The notes below the pieces were generated by a model. The model made no database searches. It was not told the origin of the DNA and saw only the letters and a list, made by a program, of their open reading frames with translations. Positions 51,309 through 59,714 of a stretch of DNA of 64,000 nt are shown piece after piece. The DNA lies in contig NZ_OY762999.1 in NCBI RefSeq assembly GCF_963666665.1, positions 3,878,001 through 3,942,000 on the forward strand, given 5' to 3'. Numbering within the stretch: the first letter of the stretch is position 1; every line of letters begins with the position of its first letter. Source of the stretch: Maridesulfovibrio sp. (GTDB taxonomy: Bacteria > Desulfobacterota > Desulfovibrionia > Desulfovibrionales > Desulfovibrionaceae). A program made the translations under genes and the position numbers.

Positions 51309-51860
51309 TTATTCTTGCAGACGGTGGCCGGTTAGATGGCTAGAACATATTTTTTTCAAGCCGCTTGATCCAGACGTCTCCGGAGTAAGTACAGAAAGAA
51401 GTTTTCTGCCCACGTTTCCGCCTACATCCATGCTTACAGGCTTGAGTCCTTTTGCTTCCAAATTTTGAAGTGCGGCATCAACATTTCTATTGCCGATACC
51501 CAGCGCGCATGAGGGCCTTACCTGAGAATAAGTCAATCCGGTTGCACCACCGAACAGTTTTACTTCAAGTTCGTTTTTCCTGACCCCCAAACGTCTCATG
51601 CTCTTTAGCAAATGGTCTACTGCTGTGTCCACATATCTGCAAATCTGAATTGACGGCTCGTTTATATCCTTGATTTCAGCGCGTGAAGGCAGGAATGCGT
51701 GGCAGATGATACCTTGTCTTTTCCGGGAAGAATACATGGAGATTGCCACACAGGACCCGAGTACGGTGGAGACAATAGTCGGTTTAACTCCGAGGTATGC
51801 GTCTCCGGTATGCAGGAATACCCTGCGGATATCAGATTGATTTTGTGGCATTGTGTTCAT
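51309..51860 (-). CDS. cheD: Chemoreceptor glutamine deamidase CheD
   Basis: A 183-residue CheD-family deamidase, which converts receptor glutamines to glutamates and can interact with CheC. The catalytic Cys37 (VLGSCVAI) and His54 (GIICHAF) keep the 17-residue spacing of the characterised enzyme. The motif KLFGGATG is present. No cheC, cheA or cheW is adjacent; the coupled downstream gene is an acetolactate decarboxylase, an unexplained association. Confidence 0.9.
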   Translation of the reverse strand: MNTMPQNQSDIRRVFLHTGDAYLGVKPTIVSTVLGSCVAISMYSSRKRQGIICHAFLPSRAEIKDINEPSIQICRYVDTAVDHLLKSMRRLGVRKNELEVKLFGGATGLTYSQVRPSCALGIGNRNVDAALQNLEAKGLKPVSMDVGGNVGRKLLSVLTPETSGSSGLKKICSSHLTGHRLQE

Positions 51861-51992
51861 GTTGTCCGCGATTTGGAAATTTTTAGCAGGTCTTATGATA
51901 ATATATCACTATCGCATTGCTGCCCAGTATTTTATGCTCTTTCGCGTTGTTCAGCTTAAATAATAGAGTGTGAAGTCTCTGTTATAAATAGC

Positions 51993-52769
51993 TTAATTGG
52001 TGCGGATCATCCGGAGTACTTCCTCAAATTCATCGAGGGGAGCAGCTCCAGTTACAGTAACCCCGTTAACAAGAAAGACCGGGGAGGCTGTCAGGCCGAG
52101 CTTGCGTGCCTCCTTGCGGTCTCCGTCAATGCGCGCATTTACCTGCGGGGAATTCAAGTTCTGGTGCAATTGATTCATGTCTGCACCGCATTCTTCTGCC
52201 AGCTCATCAAGCTTTTTTATCCCGTTTTTCTTAATTGCCAATCTGTTCTTTAAGATCAGTCGGTTAAGCTTTTTTGCTTTAGCCTGATCCTGCAGGGCAA
52301 GGGCTTCGTAATAACTGGCTGCCGGAAGTGACATTTTATGTAATCCCAGAGGATTATGGCGGAATCGGTAGTTGATATCAGGGTTTTGCTGCAGAAGTTT
52401 ATGAATAATTAGATCAGCCTTGGCGCTGGTTGCGCTTTGGAAGTCTGAAAAGACAATGATGCTGATTTTCGCATTGGGAGATCCCCATATCGGACGGTCC
52501 GGGTGGAGAGCTGCTATTTTTGGATTTCTAAGTTGCTTGAGCCTGCCTTCTCTGATCCGTGATTTGTTCTTTTTTTCCAGTCCGACCTGTAAAAGGTCAT
52601 AGAGTTCTTCTTCGTGTCCCTGAAGGGCTTCGAAGATGACTTCGGGGTTGTCCTTAAGGATTTGGCGGACCTCTTCTTTGCTAACGGTCCGGGAAGTTTC
52701 TGCCCCGCATATTTGTGCATGAAAAATTATTGCCGAAGTCAGCAGAATAGTCAGGGCAGGGCGTAGCAT
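51993..52769 (-). CDS. DsbA/thioredoxin-family periplasmic protein lacking the CXXC active site
   Basis: A 258-residue exported protein with a signal peptide at 1-22. A helical linker follows (KEEVRQILKDNPEVIFEAL, typical of the Com1/BdbD-like DsbA branch), then a thioredoxin fold. The active-site position FSDFQ-CPYC is occupied by SATS (112-115). The cis-proline region TASPVFLVNG is kept. It therefore cannot do dithiol exchange and may be a chaperone or binding protein. Start ATG 52769 has AGGAG nearby. It lies ten bases after the STAS gene. Confidence 0.85.
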   Translation of the reverse strand: MLRPALTILLTSAIIFHAQICGAETSRTVSKEEVRQILKDNPEVIFEALQGHEEELYDLLQVGLEKKNKSRIREGRLKQLRNPKIAALHPDRPIWGSPNAKISIIVFSDFQSATSAKADLIIHKLLQQNPDINYRFRHNPLGLHKMSLPAASYYEALALQDQAKAKKLNRLILKNRLAIKKNGIKKLDELAEECGADMNQLHQNLNSPQVNARIDGDRKEARKLGLTASPVFLVNGVTVTGAAPLDEFEEVLRMIRTN

Positions 52770-52779
52770 GCCGGGCTCC

Positions 52780-53115
52780 TCAGGATATTTTTTCCGCAGC
52801 AACAAGGGCGGAACTGTATAGATTGAACATAGTTCCGAATCCGGAAATCTCAAAAACTTCACTTATCATCCCGGTGATATTAGCGAAGGCTATGTCTCCA
52901 TCAATTGTCTTCAGCTTTTTGGCGCAAAAAAGTATGGCCCGAAGTCCTGCACTGGAAATATATTCCAGCTCACCGAGATCCAGAACAATTTTAGTTTCGC
53001 CGGCGTTGATGAGTTCGCACATCCTGCTTTCCAGCTTGCTGGAGGTAAGGGCATCAAGGCGGCCATTTATGCCCATGATCAATACTTCGCCGACTTTTTT
53101 GCTGCTGATTTCCAT
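52780..53115 (-). CDS. STAS-domain anti-sigma-factor antagonist-like protein
   Basis: A 111-residue SpoIIAA-like STAS protein. The usual phospho-acceptor serine lies in EYISSAGLRAI (Ser54/55). Such proteins bind anti-sigma kinases in partner-switching circuits, released by PP2C phosphatases. No kinase is adjacent. A receiver/PP2C-like protein at 62590 is degenerate. Start ATG 53115 follows AAGGAATCACA. It is followed after ten bases by the DsbA-like gene. Confidence 0.88.
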   Translation of the reverse strand: MEISSKKVGEVLIMGINGRLDALTSSKLESRMCELINAGETKIVLDLGELEYISSAGLRAILFCAKKLKTIDGDIAFANITGMISEVFEISGFGTMFNLYSSALVAAEKIS

Positions 53116-53219
53116 TGTGATTCCTTAAAGAGATATGGCTGTGTGATTCGTTCTTAGATGTGTATTTATTAAAAGATTAACTTCATCCATTTGTGGTGGT
53201 TTGTAAAGAGGAAGACGTT

Positions 53220-53951
53220 TTATAGGCTTTGATCTTCCTGAAAATTAATCCATGCCGGGACCAGTCTTCCAGCTTCGGAAAGTTCTCTTTCCAATTTGTC
53301 TACATTCGGTTCGACCATTTTTACCAGCCTCCAGTATTTAGCGGAATGGTTCAGGTGTACTGTGTGGCAGAGTTCATGAATGAGTACATAGCGGGCTAGG
53401 CGGTAGGGCAGGAACATGAGTTTCATGTTCAGGTTGATGTTGCCTTTGGCGGAGCAGCTGCCCCAGCGTTTGCGCTGCGCGCGGATGAAGACCTTGCTGA
53501 AGGGCAGGTTAAGTTCTTCTGAAATTTTTTTCAGTTCCGGCACAAGGAAGTCGCGGGCTTCGCTGCGCACAAAACGGGTCAGTACTTCAAGTTCTTCTTC
53601 AGGTGACCAGCCTTTGCCGCTCAAGAGCAGCTTATCCACATTACGTCGCATGCGCAGGCCGGATTTACGGTTTTCCACTCTCCTTACCGAGAAGACTTTC
53701 CCGCTGGCGGCAAAGCAGATTTCATCAGGCAGAACCAGTTCCGGCGGGGTCAGGGACAATCCTTTTCCTTCCAGTTTACGGATATTATGTTCTATCCAAT
53801 CCCGGCGTTTTTCCAGAAAATAGGGGACATCCCTGCGGTTGGCTCCCTTTGGCAGCACTACTTCTATTCCTTTGTCCGGAATTAATTTGATTATTACGTT
53901 TTTTGCCCTTGGGCTGACCCGCACTGAGTACGGGGGAGGAAAGTCTGCCAT
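53220..53951 (-). CDS. YgjP/DUF45-type metal-dependent hydrolase (SprT-like)
   Basis: A 243-residue probable zinc peptidase. The HExxH motif is HELCH at 192-196, with the further His in NHSAKYWRLV shortly after. The family signature KRWGSCSAKGNINLN precedes it (161-175). The N-terminus with SPRAKNVIIKL is typical. Cytoplasmic, substrate unknown. Such proteins are often linked to DNA repair or restriction loci, but no such neighbour is present here. Confidence 0.87.
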   Translation of the reverse strand: MADFPPPYSVRVSPRAKNVIIKLIPDKGIEVVLPKGANRRDVPYFLEKRRDWIEHNIRKLEGKGLSLTPPELVLPDEICFAASGKVFSVRRVENRKSGLRMRRNVDKLLLSGKGWSPEEELEVLTRFVRSEARDFLVPELKKISEELNLPFSKVFIRAQRKRWGSCSAKGNINLNMKLMFLPYRLARYVLIHELCHTVHLNHSAKYWRLVKMVEPNVDKLERELSEAGRLVPAWINFQEDQSL

Positions 53952-54060
53952 ATTGTTCCTGCTAAATTTTGACTTGTTTTATGTCGCACGCGGGATTACT
54001 TTTTCCGTCCTTATTGAACGCATCCGTTTATCATAATCTCACCATTTTAAGGATCACATC

Positions 54061-55221
54061 GTGCCTACAAAAAGCTTCACTTCCCGTAAGATGTATATAT
54101 TTCTGCTGGTGCTGACCATTGCCACCACTATCGGCTTTCAGGGCTGGCGAACCCTGCTGAACAACTTTGCGGTTGAAGTGGCCGGACTGGACGGCGGTCA
54201 GTTCGGCATGCTCGGCTCCATTCGTGAAATCCCGGGCTTCCTTGCCCTGCTTGTAATCTACGTGCTCATGTTCATCAAGGAGCACCGTTTGGCAGCACTT
54301 TCTGTAATTATCATGGGGCTTGGTATCTGCATAACCGGGTTCATGCCTTCTTTTGCCGGACTGGCTTTTACTACTCTGGTTATGTCTTTCGGTTTTCACT
54401 ATTACGAGACCCTGAACCAGTCCCTGACCCTGCAGTATTTCGGTTACACAGAGGCTCCGCTGGTTATGGGCCGTTTGCGCAGCCTTGCCGCAGCGACCAA
54501 TATTTGCGTGGGTGTGGTTGTTATCTCGATTTCCGGTTTCATGGGCTATTCTGAAATTTTCTTTGGGGCAGGCGTTGTCGCTGTGTTGGCGGGGCTTTAT
54601 TGCCTGACCCGTGATCCTTCTTCCCCGGACCTGCCGCCGCAGCACAAGAAGATGATTTTTCGTTCCAAGTACTGGCTTTTCTATGCCTTAACTTTTATCG
54701 CCGGGGCGCGCAGACAGATTTTTGTGGCCTTTGCTGTCTTCCTGCTGGTCAAGAAGTTCGGATTTTCATTGCAGCACATCGCCATTCTTTTTGTGGTTAA
54801 CAACGTGATCAACTACTTCGTCAACCCGATCATTGCCAAGTCGGTGAACAAGTTCGGTGAACGCAAGGTGCTGACCCTTGAGTACGCCAGCCTGTTCCTG
54901 ATCTTCACCGCTTATGCCTACACCGACAGTCCGCTGGTAGGTGCTCTACTTTATATTCTGGACAATATTTTCTTCAACTTCACCATGGCCATCAAGACCT
55001 TCTTCCAGAAGATTGCCGATAAGCCGGACATTGCCCCGTCCATGGCGGTCAGCTTTACCATCAACCATATTGCTGCTGTTTTCGTGCCCGTATTGGGTGG
55101 GATCGCATGGATGCAGGATTACCGCATTGTCTTCCTCGGTGCAGCGGGAATGTCTTTGATCTCGCTTGTTCTCAGCCAGTTTGTGGACCGTGAATTACGC
55201 TTGAAGGGGCGGGCAGATTAG
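54061..55221 (+). CDS. Major facilitator superfamily transporter
   Basis: A 386-residue membrane protein with about twelve hydrophobic helices and the MFS two-half layout, including GQFGMLGSIREIPGFLALL near residue 45. Substrate not recognisable. It starts with GTG 54061 behind AAGGATCACATC. The 143 bp between it and the response-regulator gene hold no visible terminator, so coexpression is possible but unproven. Confidence 0.85.
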   Translation: MPTKSFTSRKMYIFLLVLTIATTIGFQGWRTLLNNFAVEVAGLDGGQFGMLGSIREIPGFLALLVIYVLMFIKEHRLAALSVIIMGLGICITGFMPSFAGLAFTTLVMSFGFHYYETLNQSLTLQYFGYTEAPLVMGRLRSLAAATNICVGVVVISISGFMGYSEIFFGAGVVAVLAGLYCLTRDPSSPDLPPQHKKMIFRSKYWLFYALTFIAGARRQIFVAFAVFLLVKKFGFSLQHIAILFVVNNVINYFVNPIIAKSVNKFGERKVLTLEYASLFLIFTAYAYTDSPLVGALLYILDNIFFNFTMAIKTFFQKIADKPDIAPSMAVSFTINHIAAVFVPVLGGIAWMQDYRIVFLGAAGMSLISLVLSQFVDRELRLKGRAD

Positions 55222-55364
55222 GCAGGATAAGGTTTTCACATCTATTTCACAAAAATCAGCTTAGGTTTACGGCTATTTCTCGCCTTTTCCGGTGCTGCCG
55301 GGTATGAGGAAGATGTTTTTAATCTACAGTTGTAGCTTTACTTATTGTGAAATGAGGTTTTGCC

Positions 55365-56054
55365 ATGCCGCCATTAAAAGTGCTGGTTGTCGAAGATCAT
55401 CATGATCTTGCTGAAAATATATGTGATTATCTGGAATCATGCGGTCATGTGGTAGATTATGCTGCGGACGGTGTTGCCGGTTTACATCTGTCTGTGACTA
55501 ATAATTATGATGCTATGGTGTTGGATGTGATGCTTCCGGGAATGGACGGGCTTGAAGTCTGTTCCCGTATTCGCAAGACTTCCGTTGTCCAGCCTGCCAT
55601 TCTCATGCTTACAGCTTTGGACACATTGCAGGATAAGCTGTCAGGTTTTGATGCCGGAGTGGATGACTATCTGGTTAAGCCCTTTGCTCTGGAAGAGCTC
55701 AGTGCCCGGCTGAGTGCAATTACCGCCCGCAACAGGGGGAGAGGTCCGTCTTCGCTTAGTGTCGGGACTTTGGTCATGGATACCGGGCGGAGGTCTGTAA
55801 CCAGAGAAGGAGTCCCCATCAAGCTTAACAGGGCCTGTTTTCAGCTTTTGCGGCTCCTTATGGAGGCCTACCCTAATGTAGTGCCGCGTACGGATGTTGA
55901 GTTTTCCCTTTGGGGTGAAGATCCTCCGGACAGCGATTCCTTGCGCAGTCATATCTACAAACTGCGTTGCAAGGTGGATAAGGGGTTCTCTTACCCAATG
56001 ATACAGACCGTTTACGGTGTCGGATTTAAGTTGGCCGGGAACAATGAAGATTAA
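55365..56054 (+). CDS. OmpR/PhoB-family response regulator
   Basis: A 229-residue DNA-binding regulator. The receiver has acidic residues in VVEDHHD, phosphoacceptor Asp54 (VLDVMLPGMDG) and Lys in VKPF. A winged-helix output domain (about 130-225) ends LRSHIYKLRCKVDKGFSYPMIQTVYGVGFKL. Its stop overlaps the histidine kinase start by 11 bases, so both are one system. The outer-membrane protein gene downstream is a likely target. Confidence 0.93.
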   Translation: MPPLKVLVVEDHHDLAENICDYLESCGHVVDYAADGVAGLHLSVTNNYDAMVLDVMLPGMDGLEVCSRIRKTSVVQPAILMLTALDTLQDKLSGFDAGVDDYLVKPFALEELSARLSAITARNRGRGPSSLSVGTLVMDTGRRSVTREGVPIKLNRACFQLLRLLMEAYPNVVPRTDVEFSLWGEDPPDSDSLRSHIYKLRCKVDKGFSYPMIQTVYGVGFKLAGNNED

Positions 56055-57354
56055 CAGCTTACGTTTTAAGGCGATTGTCTCCTACAGTGTCTCTTTGGTT
56101 GTTCTGCTGGGGTTATACAGCTGGGCACAGTTCGGTACTGTGCGGATTACAGAAGACGAAGTAATCAACAACATGCTCCGTGATGAGGCTGATGACTATT
56201 TCAGGCGTTACGCTGCAGACAAAAATGCCCGCCTGCCCATGTTGCGGAATTTGCAAGCGGCAACAGACCCGGCACAGCTTCCTGATGATTTCAAGGACTC
56301 GCTCCCATTTTTGCGGGACGGTTTTTATGAGACCAGCGGCCCGGCAGCAATCCCCGGTCCCTCTACCCACAACACATTAGTGCGCACTTATCCTGAAGGG
56401 GGCAGGCGGCTGTTCCTGATTTATGATGCCAGTCATGTACTTGCCAGACAGTCATGCTTTTTGGGCACTACCAGCATCTTTATTCTCTATTTCGTTTGCA
56501 CCGCTGCCTTGAGTATTCTTCTTGTTATCTTTATCGGTAAAATTGTATTTCGTCCCCTTGATTCATTGGCTGATAAAATCCGGGCGTACAGGCCGGATGA
56601 TTTGAATAGGGAGCTACCTGAGTCATCGCGTAAAGATGAAATAGGTCTGATCGCTTTGAATATTCAGAATTCTTTTAAGAGAGTGCGGATGTTTATTAAG
56701 CGTGAAAAGGAGTTCACCAGAGATGTCAGCCATGAATTGCGCACCCCGCTGAGTGTAATCAAAGGGGCCCTGGAAATCATAAGGCTTTCCCGTTCATCAG
56801 AAACCCCTGAGCTGCAGAAACCTTTGGGGCGTATAGAACGTTCAGTGAAGGACATGGAAGAGACCATAGAAACATTGCTCTGGATAGCCCGGGAAGAAAA
56901 TAAGGAAGTCTCCGAAGGTCTGTTCGATATAAGTGAAGCGGCTGAGAGAGTCCTTCGCAGTTTGCAGCCACTTGCTGAACTTAAGAAGATTGACCTGGCT
57001 GTTGAGGTGATCGATCGTTCTTCAAACCATGCCCCTGAACGTGCTTTTTCCATTGTTTTCAATAATGTGCTCTGTAATGCCTATAATTTTTCTCCGGGTG
57101 GATCTGTAGAAGTCCTCATAAAGGGTTCGATTGTGACCGTGAGGGATTCGGGAATTGGCATCTCCGATGATGTTATGAAAAATATTTCAGAGCCTTATGT
57201 AAAAGGTTCAAGTAGCAGCGGCTTCGGACTGGGCCTGTCTATTGTCCAAAGATTGTGTGGTCGGTTCGGCTGGCTTTTTTCAATAAGCAGTCGCCTTGAG
57301 GGCGGTACAATTGTTTCCATTGATTTCAGTTCAACCGAAGAGGTTATTGAGTAA
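56044..57354 (+). CDS. Membrane sensor histidine kinase
   Basis: A 436-residue kinase. TM1 at about 10-30 and TM2 at about 143-168 enclose a periplasmic sensor of roughly 110 residues. A HAMP-like linker is followed by the phospho-acceptor His230 (DVSHELRTPL). The ATPase has N-box NNVLCNAYNFSPGG, G1 DSGIGI and G2 GFGLGLSIV. All catalytic motifs are intact. ATG 56044 lies inside the regulator gene end. The signal is unknown; the layout resembles QseC/PmrB-type kinases. Confidence 0.93.
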   Translation: MKINSLRFKAIVSYSVSLVVLLGLYSWAQFGTVRITEDEVINNMLRDEADDYFRRYAADKNARLPMLRNLQAATDPAQLPDDFKDSLPFLRDGFYETSGPAAIPGPSTHNTLVRTYPEGGRRLFLIYDASHVLARQSCFLGTTSIFILYFVCTAALSILLVIFIGKIVFRPLDSLADKIRAYRPDDLNRELPESSRKDEIGLIALNIQNSFKRVRMFIKREKEFTRDVSHELRTPLSVIKGALEIIRLSRSSETPELQKPLGRIERSVKDMEETIETLLWIAREENKEVSEGLFDISEAAERVLRSLQPLAELKKIDLAVEVIDRSSNHAPERAFSIVFNNVLCNAYNFSPGGSVEVLIKGSIVTVRDSGIGISDDVMKNISEPYVKGSSSSGFGLGLSIVQRLCGRFGWLFSISSRLEGGTIVSIDFSSTEEVIE

Positions 57355-57515
57355 GCTTTTCTTGTTGTGGATTCTTAAGAAAAATTAAGATGTCATCTAT
57401 CCTTCGGGTTGCTATTTTCCGCAAGTTTCACATGCTAATTACAAGTTGTTCACATTGCGGGTGTTATTCGATTGCTAGTCGCAAAGAATAATACGTTTCG
57501 AAGGAGTTGCATTAC

Positions 57516-58394
57516 ATGACCAAAGTTACAAATATTATATTAGCTTTTTTGATACTTTGTTGCGCCAGTACCGCAGCAGCCGAGGAAATCAGCCTTTTTG
57601 ATCCCATATCCATTCGTTTTACCGGGGATTATCTTTCAGATGCCGACTACAAGGATAGTGACGGTTCTTCCAGCATTGCCGGAGGTCAGGTGCGGTTGAA
57701 TGCCGGTGGATTTTCATTCAGTTACGAAGGACAGCACTATTCATGGGACAATGTCGGGCAGCTTAATTTCGGCAACGGTCAGGATGATCCATGGAATACC
57801 CTGCACCGTTTCAGTCTTGGTTATACTTTGAATGGCGCAATCGATGAGAATTGGTTTTATGGAGCCGGGATTACCGGGACTTCCGCCTTTGAAGAGCAGA
57901 TGGAAGATTCCTTTGGTGGAGCCTTGCGCGGGCACATCGGTTACTCTTTTAATGAAAATTTAAAGGCGTTGATCGGTTTGCGCGCCTTTGCCAACTCTAT
58001 CCGCGTTTCAGCTATGCCGTATTTCGGCATCAACTACACTGACTATGCTGCTGACGGCTCCGGTTATTTCGTAAACCTCGGCATGCCCGCCACTGAGCTC
58101 GGCTACTCCTTTGACAAGGTTTCCACCCTGCGTGCTGCATTCAACTTTGACGGTAAGACTTACCGACTCAAGGATGGCAGTGCTGTTTCAGATGCGGGAT
58201 ATATTGAGACGAGCAGCATGAAGGTCGGTGTCTACTATGACTACAAACCCATCAATAATTGCTCCATATCCATCGGTCCGGAATATGTTTTTGCCAGAGA
58301 AACAAAGTTCTTTGACAGGAACGGAGATAAGTTCGGATCAGAGGATCAGGAGGCTGCTTTCGGAGCGTTTTTCAATTTGAGATATAAGTTCTAA
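57516..58394 (+). CDS. Outer-membrane beta-barrel protein
   Basis: A 292-residue exported protein. A signal peptide ends near ASTAAAEE (residues 14-21). Alternating aromatic and polar strands follow (ISIRFTGDYLSDADY, FRSLGY-like repeats), ending in a C-terminal aromatic residue (FNLRYKF), the usual barrel-assembly signal. It is too short for a trimeric porin and could be an OmpA-like or OmpW-sized barrel. ATG 57516 has AAGGAG nine bases upstream. It is probably regulated by the two-component system immediately upstream. Confidence 0.78.
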   Translation: MTKVTNIILAFLILCCASTAAAEEISLFDPISIRFTGDYLSDADYKDSDGSSSIAGGQVRLNAGGFSFSYEGQHYSWDNVGQLNFGNGQDDPWNTLHRFSLGYTLNGAIDENWFYGAGITGTSAFEEQMEDSFGGALRGHIGYSFNENLKALIGLRAFANSIRVSAMPYFGINYTDYAADGSGYFVNLGMPATELGYSFDKVSTLRAAFNFDGKTYRLKDGSAVSDAGYIETSSMKVGVYYDYKPINNCSISIGPEYVFARETKFFDRNGDKFGSEDQEAAFGAFFNLRYKF

Positions 58395-58432
58395 GCTGTT
58401 TCGAATATCATTTCAAAATATTGCCATAAAAG

Positions 58433-58470
58433 AACCCCGTAATATCTCGAAAGATATTACGGGGTTTATT
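58433..58470. terminator. Bidirectional terminator
   Basis: A perfect 15-bp stem (AACCCCGTAATATCT/AGATATTACGGGGTT) with a CGAA loop between the outer-membrane protein gene and the convergent aminotransferase gene. A GC-rich fragment (GCGCGTAATCGAGCGAAGCG, then GCCGGAGGC) follows at 58478-58509. It looks like a copy of the dispersed intergenic repeat. Confidence 0.9.
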
Positions 58471-58511
58471 AGTTGCTGCGCGTAATCGAGCGAAGCGACG
58501 CCGGAGGCATC

Positions 58512-59702
58512 TTATTTAAAAGATGCGATGGCCTTCTTAAATCCTTCTCTGGAGCGTTCGATTACTTCGGTGCCGACGCAGAAGGCGAGGCGGAAGTAGC
58601 CGGGGAAGCCGAAGCCTGTTCCGGGAACTGCGAGGATTTTTTCTTCCTGCAGTGCGGCGCAGAATTTTACATCGTCACCGCCGGGTGCTTCGGGGAAGAA
58701 GTAGAATGCTCCCTTGGGCATGGTGTAGGAATATCCTGCATCTTTGAGTACGGAATCCATGGCATTGCGGCGTTCAAGGTAGATGTTCTTGTCTACCTGT
58801 GAGCCGAGGGCCTTTTCAAGCAGCTTCTGACCTACTGCAGGTGCGTTTACGAAACCGAGGATACGGTTGGTGAGCACCATGCCGGCCATGAGTTTGGCTT
58901 TTTCGGGCATTTCCGGATTGAGCAGGGCGTAGCCGATGCGTTCTCCGGCAAGGGAAAGGTTCTTGGAAAAAGAACTTACCACTACGCTGTAGGGGTAGAG
59001 CGGCAGGATGGAAGGTACGTCAACACCATCAAATGCGAGGAAGCGGTAAGGCTCATCCGCTACGAGGAAGATGGGGCGTTCGCGGCCTTCGTTTGCCTTT
59101 TTGAGAACTGCGGCCAGACCTTCAAGCTCTTCCTTGGTGTAGACAACCCCGGTGGGGTTGTTGGGAGAGTTTATGAGCAGCACGCGGGTCTTTTCGGTGA
59201 TGGCTGCTTCAATAGCGTCGAGGTCCAGTTCAAAGGTCAGCGGCTTGGAAGGTACGGTGACCAGTTCACCGCCGGAGTTCTGGGCATAGAAGCCGTATTC
59301 CACGAAATAGGGAGCGGGGCAGAGAATCTGGTCGCCCGGTTCGAGGATGGCCCGGTAAAAAGCGTTGATAGCCCCGGCAGCACCGCAGGTGATGATCAGG
59401 TCTGAACCGGATACTTTTACGCCCTGTTCTTCGGAAACTGTTTCTGCGAGTTTTTCGCGGACGGAAGGGTAACCGAAGTTGGGCATGTAGCCGAAAGCAA
59501 AAGGTTTGTCTGCTGTTTCAGCAAGTTCCTTAAGACCTTTACCAACTGCTGCCGGCGCGGGAACGTCCGGGTTGCCCAGTGAAAAGTCGCATACTGCGTC
59601 TTCACCGTATTGTTTCTTCAGTTCAATACCTGTTTCGAACATCTTGCGAATCCAGGATGAGCGTTCGATGTATCCTTCCACTTGGGTTGAAAGAAGTTTC
59701 AT
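58512..59702 (-). CDS. Pyridoxal-phosphate class I/II aminotransferase (aspartate aminotransferase-like)
   Basis: A 396-residue fold-type I PLP enzyme. The PLP lysine lies in SSFSKNLSLAGERIGY near residue 245. NSPNNPTGVVY near 176 and the C-terminal substrate arginine region FRLAFCVG are present. Substrate could be aspartate, alanine or aromatic amino acids and cannot be decided from sequence alone. GGAG precedes the ATG. It follows the DEAD-box gene by 12 bases on the same strand. Confidence 0.9.
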   Translation of the reverse strand: MKLLSTQVEGYIERSSWIRKMFETGIELKKQYGEDAVCDFSLGNPDVPAPAAVGKGLKELAETADKPFAFGYMPNFGYPSVREKLAETVSEEQGVKVSGSDLIITCGAAGAINAFYRAILEPGDQILCPAPYFVEYGFYAQNSGGELVTVPSKPLTFELDLDAIEAAITEKTRVLLINSPNNPTGVVYTKEELEGLAAVLKKANEGRERPIFLVADEPYRFLAFDGVDVPSILPLYPYSVVVSSFSKNLSLAGERIGYALLNPEMPEKAKLMAGMVLTNRILGFVNAPAVGQKLLEKALGSQVDKNIYLERRNAMDSVLKDAGYSYTMPKGAFYFFPEAPGGDDVKFCAALQEEKILAVPGTGFGFPGYFRLAFCVGTEVIERSREGFKKAIASFK

Positions 59703-59714
59703 TTTAATTCTCCG

